This document shows, in pieces, positions 54,830 to 64,000 of a stretch of DNA of 64,000 bases. The notes under the pieces were generated by a model, which had not been told where the DNA came from, ran no database searches, and was given only the letters and a program-made list of their open reading frames with translations. A program made the position numbers and the translations under genes. The first letter of the stretch is position 1; each line of letters opens with the position of its first letter. Source of the DNA: Candidatus Sulfurimonas marisnigri (lineage in GTDB: Bacteria; Campylobacterota; Campylobacteria; Campylobacterales; Sulfurimonadaceae); assembly GCF_015265475.1 (NCBI RefSeq), contig NZ_CP054493.1, positions 310,001 through 374,000 of the forward strand, given 5' to 3'.

Positions 54830-54855
54830 GTATCCTTTCACTATCGAAAGGGTAC
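54830..54855 (+). terminator. Hairpin between nhaD and guaA
   Basis: A 10-bp stem with one G-U pair, GTATCCTTTC with GAAAGGGTAC around a 6-nt loop, follows the nhaD stop. It has no clear U tract and may end nhaD transcription or lie in the guaA leader. Confidence 0.4.
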
Positions 54856-54910
54856 ATACCCCTCAAAGCCGTTTTTGGCACTTCAAAACACTCTTATTAA
54901 AGGCATTTAC

Positions 54911-56461
54911 ATGACAAATGTTAGCATTATCGTATTAGATTTTGGTTCTCAGTACACACAACTTATCGCTCGTCGTCTTCGTGAAGATAAAATTTATTGT
55001 GAAATTCTCCCTTACCACACTTCCGTAGAAGAGATTAAAGCAAAAAATCCTCAAGGGCTTATCCTTAGCGGTGGTCCATCTTCTGTTTATAACAAAGATG
55101 CTTACGTGGTTGATCAAGGCGTTTACTCTATGGGTATCCCTATTTTAGGTATCTGTTACGGTATGCAAAGAATAGCAGTTGATTTTGGCGGTAGCGTTAT
55201 CCGTTCAAGTCACCATGAGTACGGTAAAGCTGAACTTACTATAAATAATATTGACGAAAAATGTTCCCCTCTTTTAGCTGATTGCGATGATGGTCGCATA
55301 GTTTGGATGAGTCATAGCGACAAGGTAGATGTGCTTCCAGATGGTTTTGCTCCTATTGCTACTTCTGCTAATTCACCTTATGCAGCAATCGCAAATGAAG
55401 AAAAGCGTGTTTACGCTATGCAGTATCACCCTGAAGTTCAACACTCTGAAGAGGGTTACTTAATGCTTCGTAACTTTGCAAGAAATATTTGTGGAGTAAC
55501 TGAAAAATGGAAGATGGAGCACTTCTTAAAAGAGCAAATAAAAATCATACGCGAAAAAGTTGGAACTGGAAAAGTTCTTTGTGGATTAAGCGGTGGTGTT
55601 GACAGTTCTGTTGTTGCTGCTATGCTTTATGAAGCAATCGGTGACCAGTTAATTCCAGTATTTGTAGATAACGGTCTTTTAAGAAAAGGAGAGAGAGAGC
55701 AGGTTGAAGAGGTTTTTAAAATCAATTTAAAAACACCTCTAATTACTGTTGATGCTGTTGATAACTTTTTAGGAAAATTAGCAGGCATTTCAGACCCTGA
55801 AGAGAAAAGAAAAATAATCGGTCATACTTTCATAGAAGAGTTTGAAAAAGAGGCTAAAAAGCATGATGGCATTAAGTTTTTAGCTCAAGGGACACTTTAT
55901 CCGGATGTTATTGAGTCTATAAGTGTAAATGGTCCCTCTGAAGTTATCAAGTCTCACCATAATGTTGGCGGTCTTCCTGATTGGATGGATTTTGAACTAA
56001 TAGAGCCTTTAAGAGAATTATTTAAAGATGAAGTACGTAAAATTGGACTAGAGCTTGGTCTTCCAGAAGGTATGATTAACCGTCATCCATTCCCTGGACC
56101 AGGGTTAGCTATTAGAATTATGGGTGATGTAAATGTACCTGATTTAACTATTTTACGAGAGGCTGATGTTATTTTGCTAGATGAGTTAAAAGCTAGTGGA
56201 TATTATGCTAAAACATGGCAGGCATTTGCAGTTTTATTAAATGTAAAATCTGTTGGTGTAATGGGTGATAATCGTACTTATGACAATACTGTCTGTGTAA
56301 GAGTTGTAGAAGCAGTTGATGGAATGACAGCAACATTCGCTCATCTTCCACATGATTTACTAGAGAGAATATCAAGAAGAATCATAAATGAAGTAGATGG
56401 AATAAACCGTGTAGTTTACGACATTAGTAGTAAGCCACCAGCAACTATTGAGTGGGAGTAG
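54911..56461 (+). CDS. guaA: GMP synthase (glutamine-hydrolysing)
   Basis: A 516-residue two-domain enzyme that converts XMP to GMP. The glutamine amidotransferase domain has the nucleophile in [10 protein letters not shown] (about 83), and the ATP-pyrophosphatase domain has [11 protein letters not shown] (about 230). An in-frame start at 54875 exists, but the ATG at 54911 matches the usual N-terminus directly before [13 protein letters not shown]. The 92-nt gap after nhaD holds a hairpin and no recognised riboswitch. Confidence 0.96.
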   Translation: MTNVSIIVLDFGSQYTQLIARRLREDKIYCEILPYHTSVEEIKAKNPQGLILSGGPSSVYNKDAYVVDQGVYSMGIPILGICYGMQRIAVDFGGSVIRSSHHEYGKAELTINNIDEKCSPLLADCDDGRIVWMSHSDKVDVLPDGFAPIATSANSPYAAIANEEKRVYAMQYHPEVQHSEEGYLMLRNFARNICGVTEKWKMEHFLKEQIKIIREKVGTGKVLCGLSGGVDSSVVAAMLYEAIGDQLIPVFVDNGLLRKGEREQVEEVFKINLKTPLITVDAVDNFLGKLAGISDPEEKRKIIGHTFIEEFEKEAKKHDGIKFLAQGTLYPDVIESISVNGPSEVIKSHHNVGGLPDWMDFELIEPLRELFKDEVRKIGLELGLPEGMINRHPFPGPGLAIRIMGDVNVPDLTILREADVILLDELKASGYYAKTWQAFAVLLNVKSVGVMGDNRTYDNTVCVRVVEAVDGMTATFAHLPHDLLERISRRIINEVDGINRVVYDISSKPPATIEWE

Positions 56462-56475
56462 AGATTTAATCTCTA
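56459..56475 (+). terminator. Hairpin at guaA stop, before hemD
   Basis: TAGAGAT-TTA-ATCTCTA begins at the guaA stop codon and is followed by TTTTC, and hemD starts 6 nt later. It looks like a compact terminator or attenuator. Confidence 0.5.
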
Positions 56476-56480
56476 TTTTC

Positions 56481-57116
56481 ATGGCAAGACAAATTTATCT
56501 TTTCTCAACTTCCTCTCATCCCAAAGCTACATGTATCAATTCTTTAAATATTAGATATTTAAATCCAGATATTGATTTTAGCAAATACGACTATCTGATA
56601 ATAACCTCAAAACAAGCTATAAAAGCTCTAAATCAATACAATATAAAAGACTTTATTCATCTCCCAGCACTTTGTGTATCCTCTAATACTGCTACAGAAT
56701 ATAAAAATATTGGTGGCAATATTTTAGTTGCAGGAGAAGGATATGGAGATGGTTTACTTGAAAAAATAGAAGAGTTTTCAAAAGAGACTAAATGGTTATA
56801 TTTAAGAGCGCAAACAGTAGCTTCAGATTTTGCACAAGTAGCTAAAAAAAACGACTATAAAATAGATGAAAAGATACTCTATGTAAGTGAGTGCTCAGAA
56901 GAAACATTAAATCTACATGTAGAAAATAGTGCAACTCTTATCTTTACTTCACCATCATCAGTGGAGTGTTTTTTGAAAACTCATACAATAGCTTCAGACT
57001 CAAAAATTATAGTAATTGGTAAAACTACGGCAAAGTCAATTCCAAAAAATATCGAGTATAAAGTATCGAAAGAAACTTCTATTGAAAGTTGTATAGAGTT
57101 GGCTTTATCATTCTAA
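56481..57116 (+). CDS. hemD: Uroporphyrinogen-III synthase
   Basis: A 211-residue two-lobed protein that closes hydroxymethylbilane into uroporphyrinogen III. IITSKQAIKAL, ALCVSSNTATEYKNIGG and LIFTSPSSVECFLKT are the family landmarks, and the overall sequence is poorly conserved as is normal for HemD. An in-frame start at 56448 lies inside guaA; 56481 is preferred. Confidence 0.85.
   Translation: MARQIYLFSTSSHPKATCINSLNIRYLNPDIDFSKYDYLIITSKQAIKALNQYNIKDFIHLPALCVSSNTATEYKNIGGNILVAGEGYGDGLLEKIEEFSKETKWLYLRAQTVASDFAQVAKKNDYKIDEKILYVSECSEETLNLHVENSATLIFTSPSSVECFLKTHTIASDSKIIVIGKTTAKSIPKNIEYKVSKETSIESCIELALSF
56527..56536. repeat. Near-copy (9/10) of palindrome CTACATGTAG
   Basis: CTACATGTAT inside hemD. 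It may be a degenerate family member. Confidence 0.35.
56913..56922. repeat. Copy 7 of iterated palindrome CTACATGTAG
   Basis: Exact copy within TCTACATGTAGA, inside hemD, encoding Leu-His-Val-Glu. Confidence 0.7.
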
Positions 57117-57159
57117 CATATTCTAACAAACTTTAAGAAACTTTTATAATTTATTCTAA

Positions 57160-57165
57160 TATAAT
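57160..57165 (+). promoter_or_regulatory. Promoter -10 box for the chemoreceptor operon
   Basis: TATAAT about 41 nt before the MCP start, in the gap after hemD. It leaves room for a conventional leader with AAAGG. Confidence 0.55.
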
Positions 57166-57206
57166 GGCTCAAATTTATAGTCCAATACAAAAATAAAGGT
57201 TATTGA

Positions 57207-58535
57207 ATGTTTTTCTCACCAAGCAAAAAGCATAATGAAGAGATAAAAGCTTTAGAAGAAGAAATTTCATCTATGAAAAAAGAGTTAGAATTTTATAAAG
57301 AAAGTTTTGGATTTTCACAAGAAGAGATAATTATATCTGTTTGTAAAAGTGGAGAGATTAAACATAGAAATGCTCTTGCAAACAAAATGATAAAAGTTGA
57401 TAGAGAACTTTTGGCTGAACTGAAAAAAGGTCAAAACAGTATAGATGTAAGTGGATGCAGTGGAAGTGTAGCGTCAAAGCTTCTTTCAAACGGAGAAACT
57501 ATATACAGTATACTTAAAACAGATATTAGAAATTCAAAAGATAGCACAGTAATGGCTAAACGTCAACATTCAATTAGCTATGCTCTTGCTGATTCTCAAA
57601 AAACATATGCAGGTATGTTGACAGAGTTAGAACAGATGAGAAAAGAATCATCACAAATTGCTACTGAATCAAAAGATGGGTTAGGATTGATTATAGAATC
57701 TGTTGAGAATATGGATGCACTTGCTCAAAATATGGAAAGCACTAGAGAGAGTACTTCATCTTTAGGCACAAGGTCAAATGAAATATCAAGTGTTGTAAAC
57801 CTTATTGAGGATATAGCTGACCAAACAAACTTATTGGCTTTAAATGCAGCTATTGAAGCAGCAAGAGCTGGTGAACACGGTCGAGGCTTTGCTGTAGTAG
57901 CAGATGAGGTGCGTAAACTAGCAGAGAGAACTCAAGTTGCAACAAAAGATATATCTATAGTAGTTCGTGCAATGCAACAAGAAAGTTCTTCGGCTCAAGA
58001 GAGTGCAGAATCTACGAGCACAATAGTTAATGAAACTAAAGAGAGAATAGAAGCTCTTAAAGATAAAATAATTTCTTTTGAGAAAAACGCTTCAAGAAGT
58101 GTTTATGAAGTAGAATATATAAGTGATAAAATATTTGTGTCTTTAGCAAAAATAGATCATGTAATCTATAAAAACAATGTATTTGCTCTTTTATTTGGTG
58201 AAGAGAACAGCTTTAAAAAAGTTGACCACCATAATTGTAGATTAGGTAAGTGGTACACAGAAGGTGCAGGTAAACAAGAATTTTCAAAAACAAATGCCTA
58301 CTCTAAGCTTGAGAAGCCTCATTCTATTGTTCATTCAGTTGCAAATATATTGGCAGAAGAGTGTACTGGCAGTGAAGCTATTTGCTCTATGGGCAAAATT
58401 GAGGATATGGTTAAAGAGATTGAAGATGCTTCATTAGACGTATTTAAATATCTTGACGAGATGGTTGTAGAAAAATCAAAAATTCAGATGAAATTAGCAG
58501 TCGTTAATTTGTTTGATCAGGAGAATAAAAAATGA
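57207..58535 (+). CDS. Soluble methyl-accepting chemotaxis protein with C-terminal CZB domain (TlpD-like)
   Basis: A 442-residue chemoreceptor with no membrane helix. An N-terminal coiled coil (about 5-35) is followed by a small region, the signalling domain with the hairpin tip [20 protein letters not shown] (about 205-225), and a C-terminal chemoreceptor zinc-binding (CZB) domain whose ligands are visible in [19 protein letters not shown] and KPHSIVHS. This is the TlpD layout of Helicobacter, which senses oxidants and energy state in the cytoplasm. It overlaps the response regulator gene by 4 nt. Confidence 0.9.
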   Translation: MFFSPSKKHNEEIKALEEEISSMKKELEFYKESFGFSQEEIIISVCKSGEIKHRNALANKMIKVDRELLAELKKGQNSIDVSGCSGSVASKLLSNGETIYSILKTDIRNSKDSTVMAKRQHSISYALADSQKTYAGMLTELEQMRKESSQIATESKDGLGLIIESVENMDALAQNMESTRESTSSLGTRSNEISSVVNLIEDIADQTNLLALNAAIEAARAGEHGRGFAVVADEVRKLAERTQVATKDISIVVRAMQQESSSAQESAESTSTIVNETKERIEALKDKIISFEKNASRSVYEVEYISDKIFVSLAKIDHVIYKNNVFALLFGEENSFKKVDHHNCRLGKWYTEGAGKQEFSKTNAYSKLEKPHSIVHSVANILAEECTGSEAICSMGKIEDMVKEIEDASLDVFKYLDEMVVEKSKIQMKLAVVNLFDQENKK

Positions 58536-58894
58536 TTAATATAGCAGTAATAGATGATGAAATAGAAATTTTGTCGATGATAGATAAGTACTTGTCGCGA
58601 GATAAGAACAACAGTGTTAAAACTTATAATAACCCATTGAATGCACTTAGTAGCATAAGTAACTCAACAGATGTAGTTTTACTTGACATAATGATGCCGC
58701 AAATGAATGGACTTGAGCTTTTACCAAAGCTTAAAGAGAAATGCCCAGATGTTAAAGTTATTATGATGACTGCATATTCTACTTTGGATAAGGTTCTTGA
58801 AGCTCATCGTCAAGGAGCAGAACACTACCTTATGAAACCATTTAGCTCTCTTGATGCTATAAGTAAAAAAATTGACGAGGTACTTGCTAAATAA
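58532..58894 (+). CDS. CheY-like response regulator
   Basis: A 120-residue receiver domain: acidic pair in [13 protein letters not shown], phospho-acceptor Asp in [13 protein letters not shown], Thr in MMTAYST and Lys in LMKPFSS. It lies between the chemoreceptor and a histidine kinase, overlapping the first by 4 nt, so it could be phosphorylated by the kinase downstream or by CheA. Confidence 0.92.
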   Translation: MINIAVIDDEIEILSMIDKYLSRDKNNSVKTYNNPLNALSSISNSTDVVLLDIMMPQMNGLELLPKLKEKCPDVKVIMMTAYSTLDKVLEAHRQGAEHYLMKPFSSLDAISKKIDEVLAK

Positions 58895-58895
58895 T

Positions 58896-60665
58896 ATGAG
58901 TGAATTTAGAAGATATGGCATACTTTTTGTATTTTCAATACTCTTTTATGTTCCAACCTCCCTTTTTATCAATCATGTATACAGCTTAAGTCTTGAAAAG
59001 TACATCGAACACGAAAGGGTCTCAAAGAAAAATATATTTGATCTTTTAAATGTTAAACATCCTGAAAACTACAAGGGGATAGAGAATCTTTTAAAAGAAA
59101 TGCAACAGATATTAAAAGATAAATATATGCTAGTTAATTTTGAAAAAAATTCATTAAATATATTTGAATCGTATACTCTAATTGAACTCAAAGATAAAAT
59201 AGACAAAAAGCAGCAAGCAGAAATTTCTAACAACGTTAGAGACAAAGATATCTTTGTAAATCAAGTGAATATAGACAAATTATGGTATTTTTTGACATTT
59301 ATAAAGATGAATAATACTCAAAAATATATAGTTTCATTGTCAATCTCTGAGGATGTACTTGATTTAGAAAAAAATAAACAAATTTCACATATTATGCTTT
59401 TAGCAGTGCTGTTGACAATGTTGATTTTACTCAATATTGCGCTAAAGCATACACAAAAGATAAAAAAATTAAATAAGACATTAAGTGAAAACCTAGAGCG
59501 ATTACAAATAGTTTTGGATGCTGTCCCTTTACCTATATTTGTTAAAAACAAACATAATGTATATATTGAGTGTAATAGCGCCTATGTCGAACTTACCGAT
59601 GTAGACAGAAATGAAATATTGAACCATAAAACAGATAATATCTTACCAGAATATTTAGCCGAAGTTCACGCAAAAAAAGATTTAGAACTTTTAAGTTGTG
59701 ACAATATTCATTATAAAGAGATATATAACTCTAGAGATAACAAAACGGTTATATATGAATTTTTTAAAACAGTTTTAAAAAAAGATGGAAAATATAATGG
59801 CTATATTTGTGCCATGGTTAACGTAACAAGACATGAAGAACAAGAGGCATATTTAGAGCGAAGGGTTGGAGAACTAGTCCCCCTTTTAAATAATGAGGTT
59901 ATAAAAAATATGACTTTAGCAAAAGAGCATGAGGAAGCTCGAATGAGAGATGTTAAGTTCAGTGTTATTGGGCAGCTATCAGCAGGAATAACACATGAGA
60001 TAAACACTCCTTTAACTTATATTAAAGGTAATGTTGAGATGATGAAAATGGATTTAGAAGATCTGGAAGATTCAAACACAAAGAAAAACCTTTTGGAAGA
60101 TTTTGCACATGTAAGCAGTGGAGTTGCAAAAATTGCTACAATAATTGAGTCTATGAGAGAAATGTCTCAGCATACAAAAGAGAGTTCTGAGGTTGTAAAT
60201 ATTTATAATACGATTGCGGTATCTTTGGTTATGGCCTATAATCGCTCAAAATATATAAGTAAAATATATCTAAATGAAAAAGAATTTAATCTTGGTTTTA
60301 ATATGAAAGAGTTTGTATTTTTATCTAATGTTCAAGAACAGAGAATAGAGCAGGTTTGGGTTGTAATGGTAAATAATGCACTTGATGAACTACAGAAAAA
60401 AGAGTCTTACGATGATAGAGAACTATTTATAGATTGTAAAGAAGAAGATGAAAAAATTATTGTAACTTTTAGAGATAATGCTGGTGGAATTGATGCAGAA
60501 ATTTTAAATAATATTTTTGAGCCGTTTGTCTCAAGTAAACCTCAAGGAGGAATGGGGGTAGGTTTAAGCATAGCTAAAAAAATTGTGCTTGACCAAAAAG
60601 GAGATATAGATGCTTCTAATGATAAAGATGGAGCAATATTCAAAATAACTCTTCCAAAAGCCTAA
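58896..60665 (+). CDS. Membrane PAS sensor histidine kinase
   Basis: A 589-residue kinase with TM helices at about 7-28 and 166-190 framing a periplasmic sensor domain I do not recognise, a PAS domain (about 205-325), a HisKA-type helix with the acceptor His in SAGITHEINTPLTYIKGN and an HATPase domain (FRDNAGGIDAEILNNIFEPF, GGMGVGLSIAKKI). An in-frame start at 58872 lies inside the regulator gene; 58896 is the first ATG after its stop. It is probably the partner of the regulator just upstream. Confidence 0.9.
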   Translation: MSEFRRYGILFVFSILFYVPTSLFINHVYSLSLEKYIEHERVSKKNIFDLLNVKHPENYKGIENLLKEMQQILKDKYMLVNFEKNSLNIFESYTLIELKDKIDKKQQAEISNNVRDKDIFVNQVNIDKLWYFLTFIKMNNTQKYIVSLSISEDVLDLEKNKQISHIMLLAVLLTMLILLNIALKHTQKIKKLNKTLSENLERLQIVLDAVPLPIFVKNKHNVYIECNSAYVELTDVDRNEILNHKTDNILPEYLAEVHAKKDLELLSCDNIHYKEIYNSRDNKTVIYEFFKTVLKKDGKYNGYICAMVNVTRHEEQEAYLERRVGELVPLLNNEVIKNMTLAKEHEEARMRDVKFSVIGQLSAGITHEINTPLTYIKGNVEMMKMDLEDLEDSNTKKNLLEDFAHVSSGVAKIATIIESMREMSQHTKESSEVVNIYNTIAVSLVMAYNRSKYISKIYLNEKEFNLGFNMKEFVFLSNVQEQRIEQVWVVMVNNALDELQKKESYDDRELFIDCKEEDEKIIVTFRDNAGGIDAEILNNIFEPFVSSKPQGGMGVGLSIAKKIVLDQKGDIDASNDKDGAIFKITLPKA

Positions 60666-60692
60666 TTCATAAAAAAATCAAGTAATTTTTAG

Positions 60693-60698
60693 TATAAT
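60693..60698 (+). promoter_or_regulatory. Promoter -10 box for the 6S-like RNA
   Basis: TATAAT ends 8 nt before the start of the outer RNA stem at 60707, the spacing expected for transcription starting at the foot of the stem. Confidence 0.7.
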
Positions 60699-60706
60699 AT
60701 ATTTAT

Positions 60707-60901
60707 AGTCTGGGTAGTTCGACATATCGCAATAATGAGGGTTCTACATATTCAAACCGCGAACTAGTAGTTCTCTTATGTGTCGGTGCTATCGTTTGAG
60801 ATACGTTAACTCTGTCGAGATAATGCCGCCTTTAAAGAGTTCTCTCTTCGCCCAAATACGGCTTTTAGAACCAAGCCAAATGCGAGACGGCTACTCGGGC
60901 T
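60707..60901 (+). ncRNA. ssrS: 6S RNA / purD-RNA motif
   Basis: The 312-nt gap before purD contains no gene but a structured RNA of about 195 nt. AGTCTGGGTAG (60707-60717) pairs with CTACTCGGGCT (60891-60901) as an 11-bp outer stem with three G-U pairs, and a T-rich stretch follows. Local hairpins such as GAACT-AGT-AGTTC lie inside. The purD motif of Campylobacterota, described as a conserved structure upstream of purD and later linked to 6S RNA, fits by position, size and overall shape; I recall that link and could not check it. 6S RNA binds RNA polymerase to reduce transcription when growth slows. Covariance search was not possible here. Confidence 0.8.
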
Positions 60902-60976
60902 TATTTTATGAAGTATTTGTTTAGTTTATTTTTTATAATTTAAATAAATGTTTTTTAATCAGTATGGAGTGTGTGA

Positions 60977-62242
60977 ATGAAGATCTTAATATTAGGTAGT
61001 GGTGGCAGAGAGTACTCAATAGCTCGTGCAATAAAAAATGAAGCTGATGGTCATGAAATATTTTTTCAACCTGGAAATGGCGCAACAAATAATTTAGGAA
61101 CAAACTTAAATATTAAAGATTACAATGAACTTGTGATATTTGCAAAAGATAATGAGATTGAATTGACTATAGTTGGTCCTGAGGCTCCTCTTGTTGATGG
61201 TGTTGTTGATATTTTTAAAGCTAATGGACTTGTTATTTTTGGACCAAGCAAAGAGGCTGCTCAACTCGAGGGTTCAAAAGTTTATATGAAAAACTTTTTA
61301 GCAAAGTATAATATCCCAACCGCACGTTATATTGAAACTGCTTCTATTGAAGATGCTTTTAAATTTACTGAGACTCTAACTGCTCCAATTGTTGTAAAAG
61401 CTGATGGGTTATGTGGTGGTAAAGGTGTAATAATTGCACAAAACCATGACGAAGCAAAAACTGCAATCTCCGAGATGTTAAGCGGAAAAAGTTTTGGTGA
61501 TGCAGGACTGAAAGTTATTGTTGAAGAGTTTTTGGATGGTTACGAACTCTCTATGTTTGCAGTTTGTGATGGAGAAGATTATATTTTACTTCCAGCAGCA
61601 CAAGACCATAAAAGACTTTTAGATAACGATGAAGGACCTAACACAGGAGGAATGGGTGCATATGCCCCAACACCTTTAGTGGATGAAGAGTTGTATCAAA
61701 AAGTAAGAGATAGGGTGATTCGTCCAACTTTAGATGGAATGAAAAAAGAGGGTGCTCCTTTTGAAGGTGTACTCTTTATTGGAGTTATGGTTGTTAACGG
61801 TGAGCCGATTACATTAGAGTTTAATGTTCGCTTTGGTGACCCTGAGTGTGAGATACTTATGCCTCTTATGACATCAAGTGTGAGCGACATGTTTTATAAA
61901 GCTGCAACAAACAGACTAGGCGAGATAAAAGTAGAGTTCTCAAAGCAGTATGCTGTTGGCGTTGTGATGGCGAGTGGAAATTATCCATATAAAAGCTCAA
62001 TTCCTGCAGAGATAATAGTAGACAATGTTCACCATGAAGAGATAGAAAAATATACTCATATCTCTTACGCTGGTGTTAGTATGGTTGATGAGAAGCTTTA
62101 TGCCGATGGAGGAAGAGTCCTGGTTTGTGTTGGGATTGGAGATAGTATTAGAGAGGCAAGAGACAGAGCATATTTAAGATGTGGTCAAGTCCATTTTGCA
62201 GGTAAAAAAATAAGAACAGACATAGCTTATCAAGCTCTTTAG
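60977..62242 (+). CDS. purD: Phosphoribosylamine-glycine ligase
   Basis: A 421-residue ATP-grasp enzyme for the second step of purine synthesis. [12 protein letters not shown] begins the N-domain, [15 protein letters not shown] is the ATP-binding loop and [17 protein letters not shown] is the catalytic segment. GGAG lies 7 nt before the ATG. It follows the 6S-like RNA, so its expression may depend on read-through from that gene or its own promoter. Confidence 0.96.
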   Translation: MKILILGSGGREYSIARAIKNEADGHEIFFQPGNGATNNLGTNLNIKDYNELVIFAKDNEIELTIVGPEAPLVDGVVDIFKANGLVIFGPSKEAAQLEGSKVYMKNFLAKYNIPTARYIETASIEDAFKFTETLTAPIVVKADGLCGGKGVIIAQNHDEAKTAISEMLSGKSFGDAGLKVIVEEFLDGYELSMFAVCDGEDYILLPAAQDHKRLLDNDEGPNTGGMGAYAPTPLVDEELYQKVRDRVIRPTLDGMKKEGAPFEGVLFIGVMVVNGEPITLEFNVRFGDPECEILMPLMTSSVSDMFYKAATNRLGEIKVEFSKQYAVGVVMASGNYPYKSSIPAEIIVDNVHHEEIEKYTHISYAGVSMVDEKLYADGGRVLVCVGIGDSIREARDRAYLRCGQVHFAGKKIRTDIAYQAL

Positions 62243-62254
62243 GAAGTATAAAAA

Positions 62255-62704
62255 GTGAACGACGATATTCAGGATATACTTCATCGAGAAAATATAACAC
62301 TTGCATCAATTAAAAAGAGAAGCTTAGCTTTTTTAATAGATGAGATGCTACTCTCTTTTTTACTTATTATAGCTCTTGGAGACTCTTTCTTTGAGGCTAA
62401 AACAATGGAAGAGATGATAATATTAACAAATACATTTGTTTTAGAATATATGGCTATGAAGGTTTTTTATCAAGCTTTTTTTATTACTCAGTATGGAGCA
62501 ACTCTTGGTAAAATTGCTATGAAAATAAGAGTTGTAGATATAAAAACACTTCAAACGCCAAATGTAATAATCGCTCTTAATCGTGCCATAGTTAGAGTAA
62601 TTAGTGAAATGTTTTTTTACCTTGGATTTGTTTGGGGTATGATGGACTCTTCACGTCAAACATGGCACGATAAAACTGCTAAGACTTTGGTTGTAAATGC
62701 TTAA
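62255..62704 (+). CDS. RDD-family membrane protein
   Basis: A 149-residue protein with three hydrophobic helices and the RDD motif region (SLAFLIDEMLLSFLL with Arg/Asp residues, later QTWHDKTAKTLVV). Function of the family is unclear, possibly transport. The start is GTG with AGGA upstream, 12 nt after purD. It overlaps the lptD start by 8 nt. Confidence 0.82.
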   Translation: MNDDIQDILHRENITLASIKKRSLAFLIDEMLLSFLLIIALGDSFFEAKTMEEMIILTNTFVLEYMAMKVFYQAFFITQYGATLGKIAMKIRVVDIKTLQTPNVIIALNRAIVRVISEMFFYLGFVWGMMDSSRQTWHDKTAKTLVVNA

Positions 62705-64000
62705 AGTCCTCGTTTTATTTATACTTTTTATTCCTTACCTTAGCGGTGATGATAAAGTTGAAGTATATGCTACTAAAATGGATACTAAAGATAATGTTGT
62801 AAAAGCTTACGGAGAGGTTATAGTAGTTTATAAAGAGTCTCATTTAAGTGCCCAAAGGGCAGTCTATGACAGAAATAGTGGTGAGTTGGAACTCTTTGGA
62901 AATATTCGTGCAACACAAGGTAGTGACATAAAGCTGCTTGGAGATTATGCGAAGTTAAATATAGCAAATAAAGAGAGAACATTTAAGCCGTTTTATATGT
63001 CTGAGCAAACATCAAATGTATGGTTGAGCGGATCTAAAAGTTATGCAAAAGATGATAATATAGAGATTACTTCTGGTGTGATGAGTGGTTGTAATCCCAG
63101 CAATCCACTTTGGAAAATGGAATTTACATCATCTGAGTACAACACAAATACAATGTGGCTTAGTCTTTATAATGCAAGATTGTATATCTATGATATACCA
63201 GTTTTTTATACTCCTTACTTTGGATATTCATTAGATACAACCAGAAGAACTGGGGTTTTACCACCTATATTTGGATATTCCAACAATGAGGGCTTTTACT
63301 ATGAACAGTCACTCTTTATTGCTGAACAAAATTGGTGGGATTTAGAGCTAAAACCTCAGATTAGAAATCAGCGTGGTTCAGGGATATATTCTACATTTAG
63401 ATTTGTAGACAGCAAAGTCTCAAAAGGAAGTTTGGTAACTGGTTATTTTAAAGAAAAAGAGAACTATTTTCTAGAAAACAATTTGGCAAACGAAACTCAT
63501 TACGGATTTAATTTTAATTATGACAACAGTGACTTTATAAATGAGTGGTTCTCAGCTAAGTTAAAAGGTCAGTCGGGTATATACGTAGATATAAATGATA
63601 TGAATGATGTTGAATATATAAATTTATCAACAAGCGATACTACACTAACTTCAACGGCGACACAGGTGATTTCAAGAATTAATATTTTTTATAACAATGA
63701 CACAGACTACTTTGGTGCATATTTCAAATACTACAAAGATTTAACACAAGAGAGCAATGAAAAAACTATTCAAAATCTTCCATCATTTCAGTATCACAGT
63801 TACTTAAGCACACTTCTTAAGGAGCATCTTTTATACAATTTAGATGTGAAAACAAATAATTATTCAAGATCAGTCGGTAAAAGTGCTATTCAGACAGATA
63901 TAAATATACCTATAACATTGCAAGCATCACTTTTTGATGAGTATATAAATATCTCATATAAATCATATCTGTATGCTCAACATACAGGATTTAAAGGTGA
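62697..64000 (+). CDS. lptD: LPS-assembly protein LptD (partial, N-terminal part)
   Basis: About 434 residues of an outer-membrane protein that inserts lipopolysaccharide into the outer leaflet. The signal peptide (about 1-17) is followed by an OstA-like domain (GEVIVVYKESHLSAQRAVYDRNSGELELFGN), then the start of the barrel (PVFYTPYFGYSLD, RTGVLPPIFGYSNN). The end lies beyond the window. It overlaps the RDD gene by 8 nt. The LptM-like lipoprotein at 51862 could be its maturation partner. Confidence 0.9.
   Translation, partial: MLKVLVLFILFIPYLSGDDKVEVYATKMDTKDNVVKAYGEVIVVYKESHLSAQRAVYDRNSGELELFGNIRATQGSDIKLLGDYAKLNIANKERTFKPFYMSEQTSNVWLSGSKSYAKDDNIEITSGVMSGCNPSNPLWKMEFTSSEYNTNTMWLSLYNARLYIYDIPVFYTPYFGYSLDTTRRTGVLPPIFGYSNNEGFYYEQSLFIAEQNWWDLELKPQIRNQRGSGIYSTFRFVDSKVSKGSLVTGYFKEKENYFLENNLANETHYGFNFNYDNSDFINEWFSAKLKGQSGIYVDINDMNDVEYINLSTSDTTLTSTATQVISRINIFYNNDTDYFGAYFKYYKDLTQESNEKTIQNLPSFQYHSYLSTLLKEHLLYNLDVKTNNYSRSVGKSAIQTDINIPITLQASLFDEYINISYKSYLYAQHTGFKG

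Noticed and set aside
54819-54910. Possible guanine riboswitch before guaA
   Set aside because: The 92-nt gap has a hairpin but no purine-riboswitch core, so I did not call one.
60707-60901. tmRNA, RNase P RNA or SRP RNA as alternatives for the structured RNA
   Set aside because: No tag-peptide frame, no RNase P core and no SRP tetraloop motif seen; 6S/purD-type fits position and stem better.
1-64000. CRISPR arrays, insertion sequences, prophage or integrase sites
   Set aside because: No regularly spaced direct repeats, transposase or integrase genes were seen, and gene order looks chromosomal throughout.
1-64000. tRNA or rRNA genes
   Set aside because: No cloverleaf-like segment with the TTCGA arm or rRNA-like stretch was noticed, and gaps are too short for most.

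Overview
The window looks like part of the chromosome of a free-living Campylobacterota (epsilonproteobacterial) bacterium, most like Sulfurimonas. The evidence is low GC, a Helicobacter-type agmatine deiminase, HemJ, LPP20-type lipoproteins, futalosine-pathway menaquinone synthesis (MqnC), FliW, a TlpD-like soluble chemoreceptor with a CZB domain, a 6S/purD-type RNA upstream of purD, and an unusually dense set of PAS sensor kinases, response regulators and multihaem cytochromes. This is inferred from protein families, without any database search. I see no tRNA, rRNA, insertion sequence, prophage or CRISPR array.

Layout. 1-6449 (minus): a four-gene signalling operon with two tandem paralogous histidine kinases, a single-domain regulator and a REC/HD-GYP protein that runs off the left edge. 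6522-10413: agmatine deiminase, alanine racemase, then rsmG, ribA and two small genes. 10496-17090: hemB, argF, a five-haem cytochrome, trpS, short HPF, hemJ and der. 17220-24686: two LPP20-type lipoproteins, a phosphoribosyltransferase, a PAS/HD-GYP protein, a monohaem cytochrome, a TerB/DnaJ protein, a DUF3108 protein, a barrel-like orphan and an EamA transporter. 24742-33082: a housekeeping run kdsA-ribH-nusB, then a 12-haem cytochrome, mqnC, an M16-like protein and recG. 33110-40072 (minus): long HPF, then a tightly overlapping operon of a 1461-residue secreted MshQ-like protein and three pilin-like proteins. 40241-43914: fliW, bamD and lon. 43911-49583 (minus): a PAS protein, a dual-Hpt protein, a NIT-type hybrid kinase and a CheY-like regulator, apparently one phosphorelay. 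49653-57116: uvrC, a DUF721-like gene, a small lipoprotein, nadB, nhaD, guaA and hemD. 57207-60665: a soluble MCP, a regulator and a kinase. 60707-64000: the 6S-like RNA, purD, an RDD membrane protein and the start of lptD.

How the parts fit. Three separate two-component clusters, two HD-GYP proteins (cyclic-di-GMP turnover), a chemoreceptor and a pilus/adhesin operon point to a bacterium that tunes movement and attachment to redox and chemical signals. The cytochromes and the menaquinone gene fit anaerobic or microaerobic respiration. Genes are packed tightly, with many 1-8 nt overlaps.

Most notable observations: a palindromic 10-mer (CTACATGTAG) occurs seven times, always inside genes; three genes have a TATAAT box only 6-7 nt before the start codon and no leader; the MshQ-like/pseudopilin operon; and a duplicated Hpt protein whose second copy has lost its histidine.
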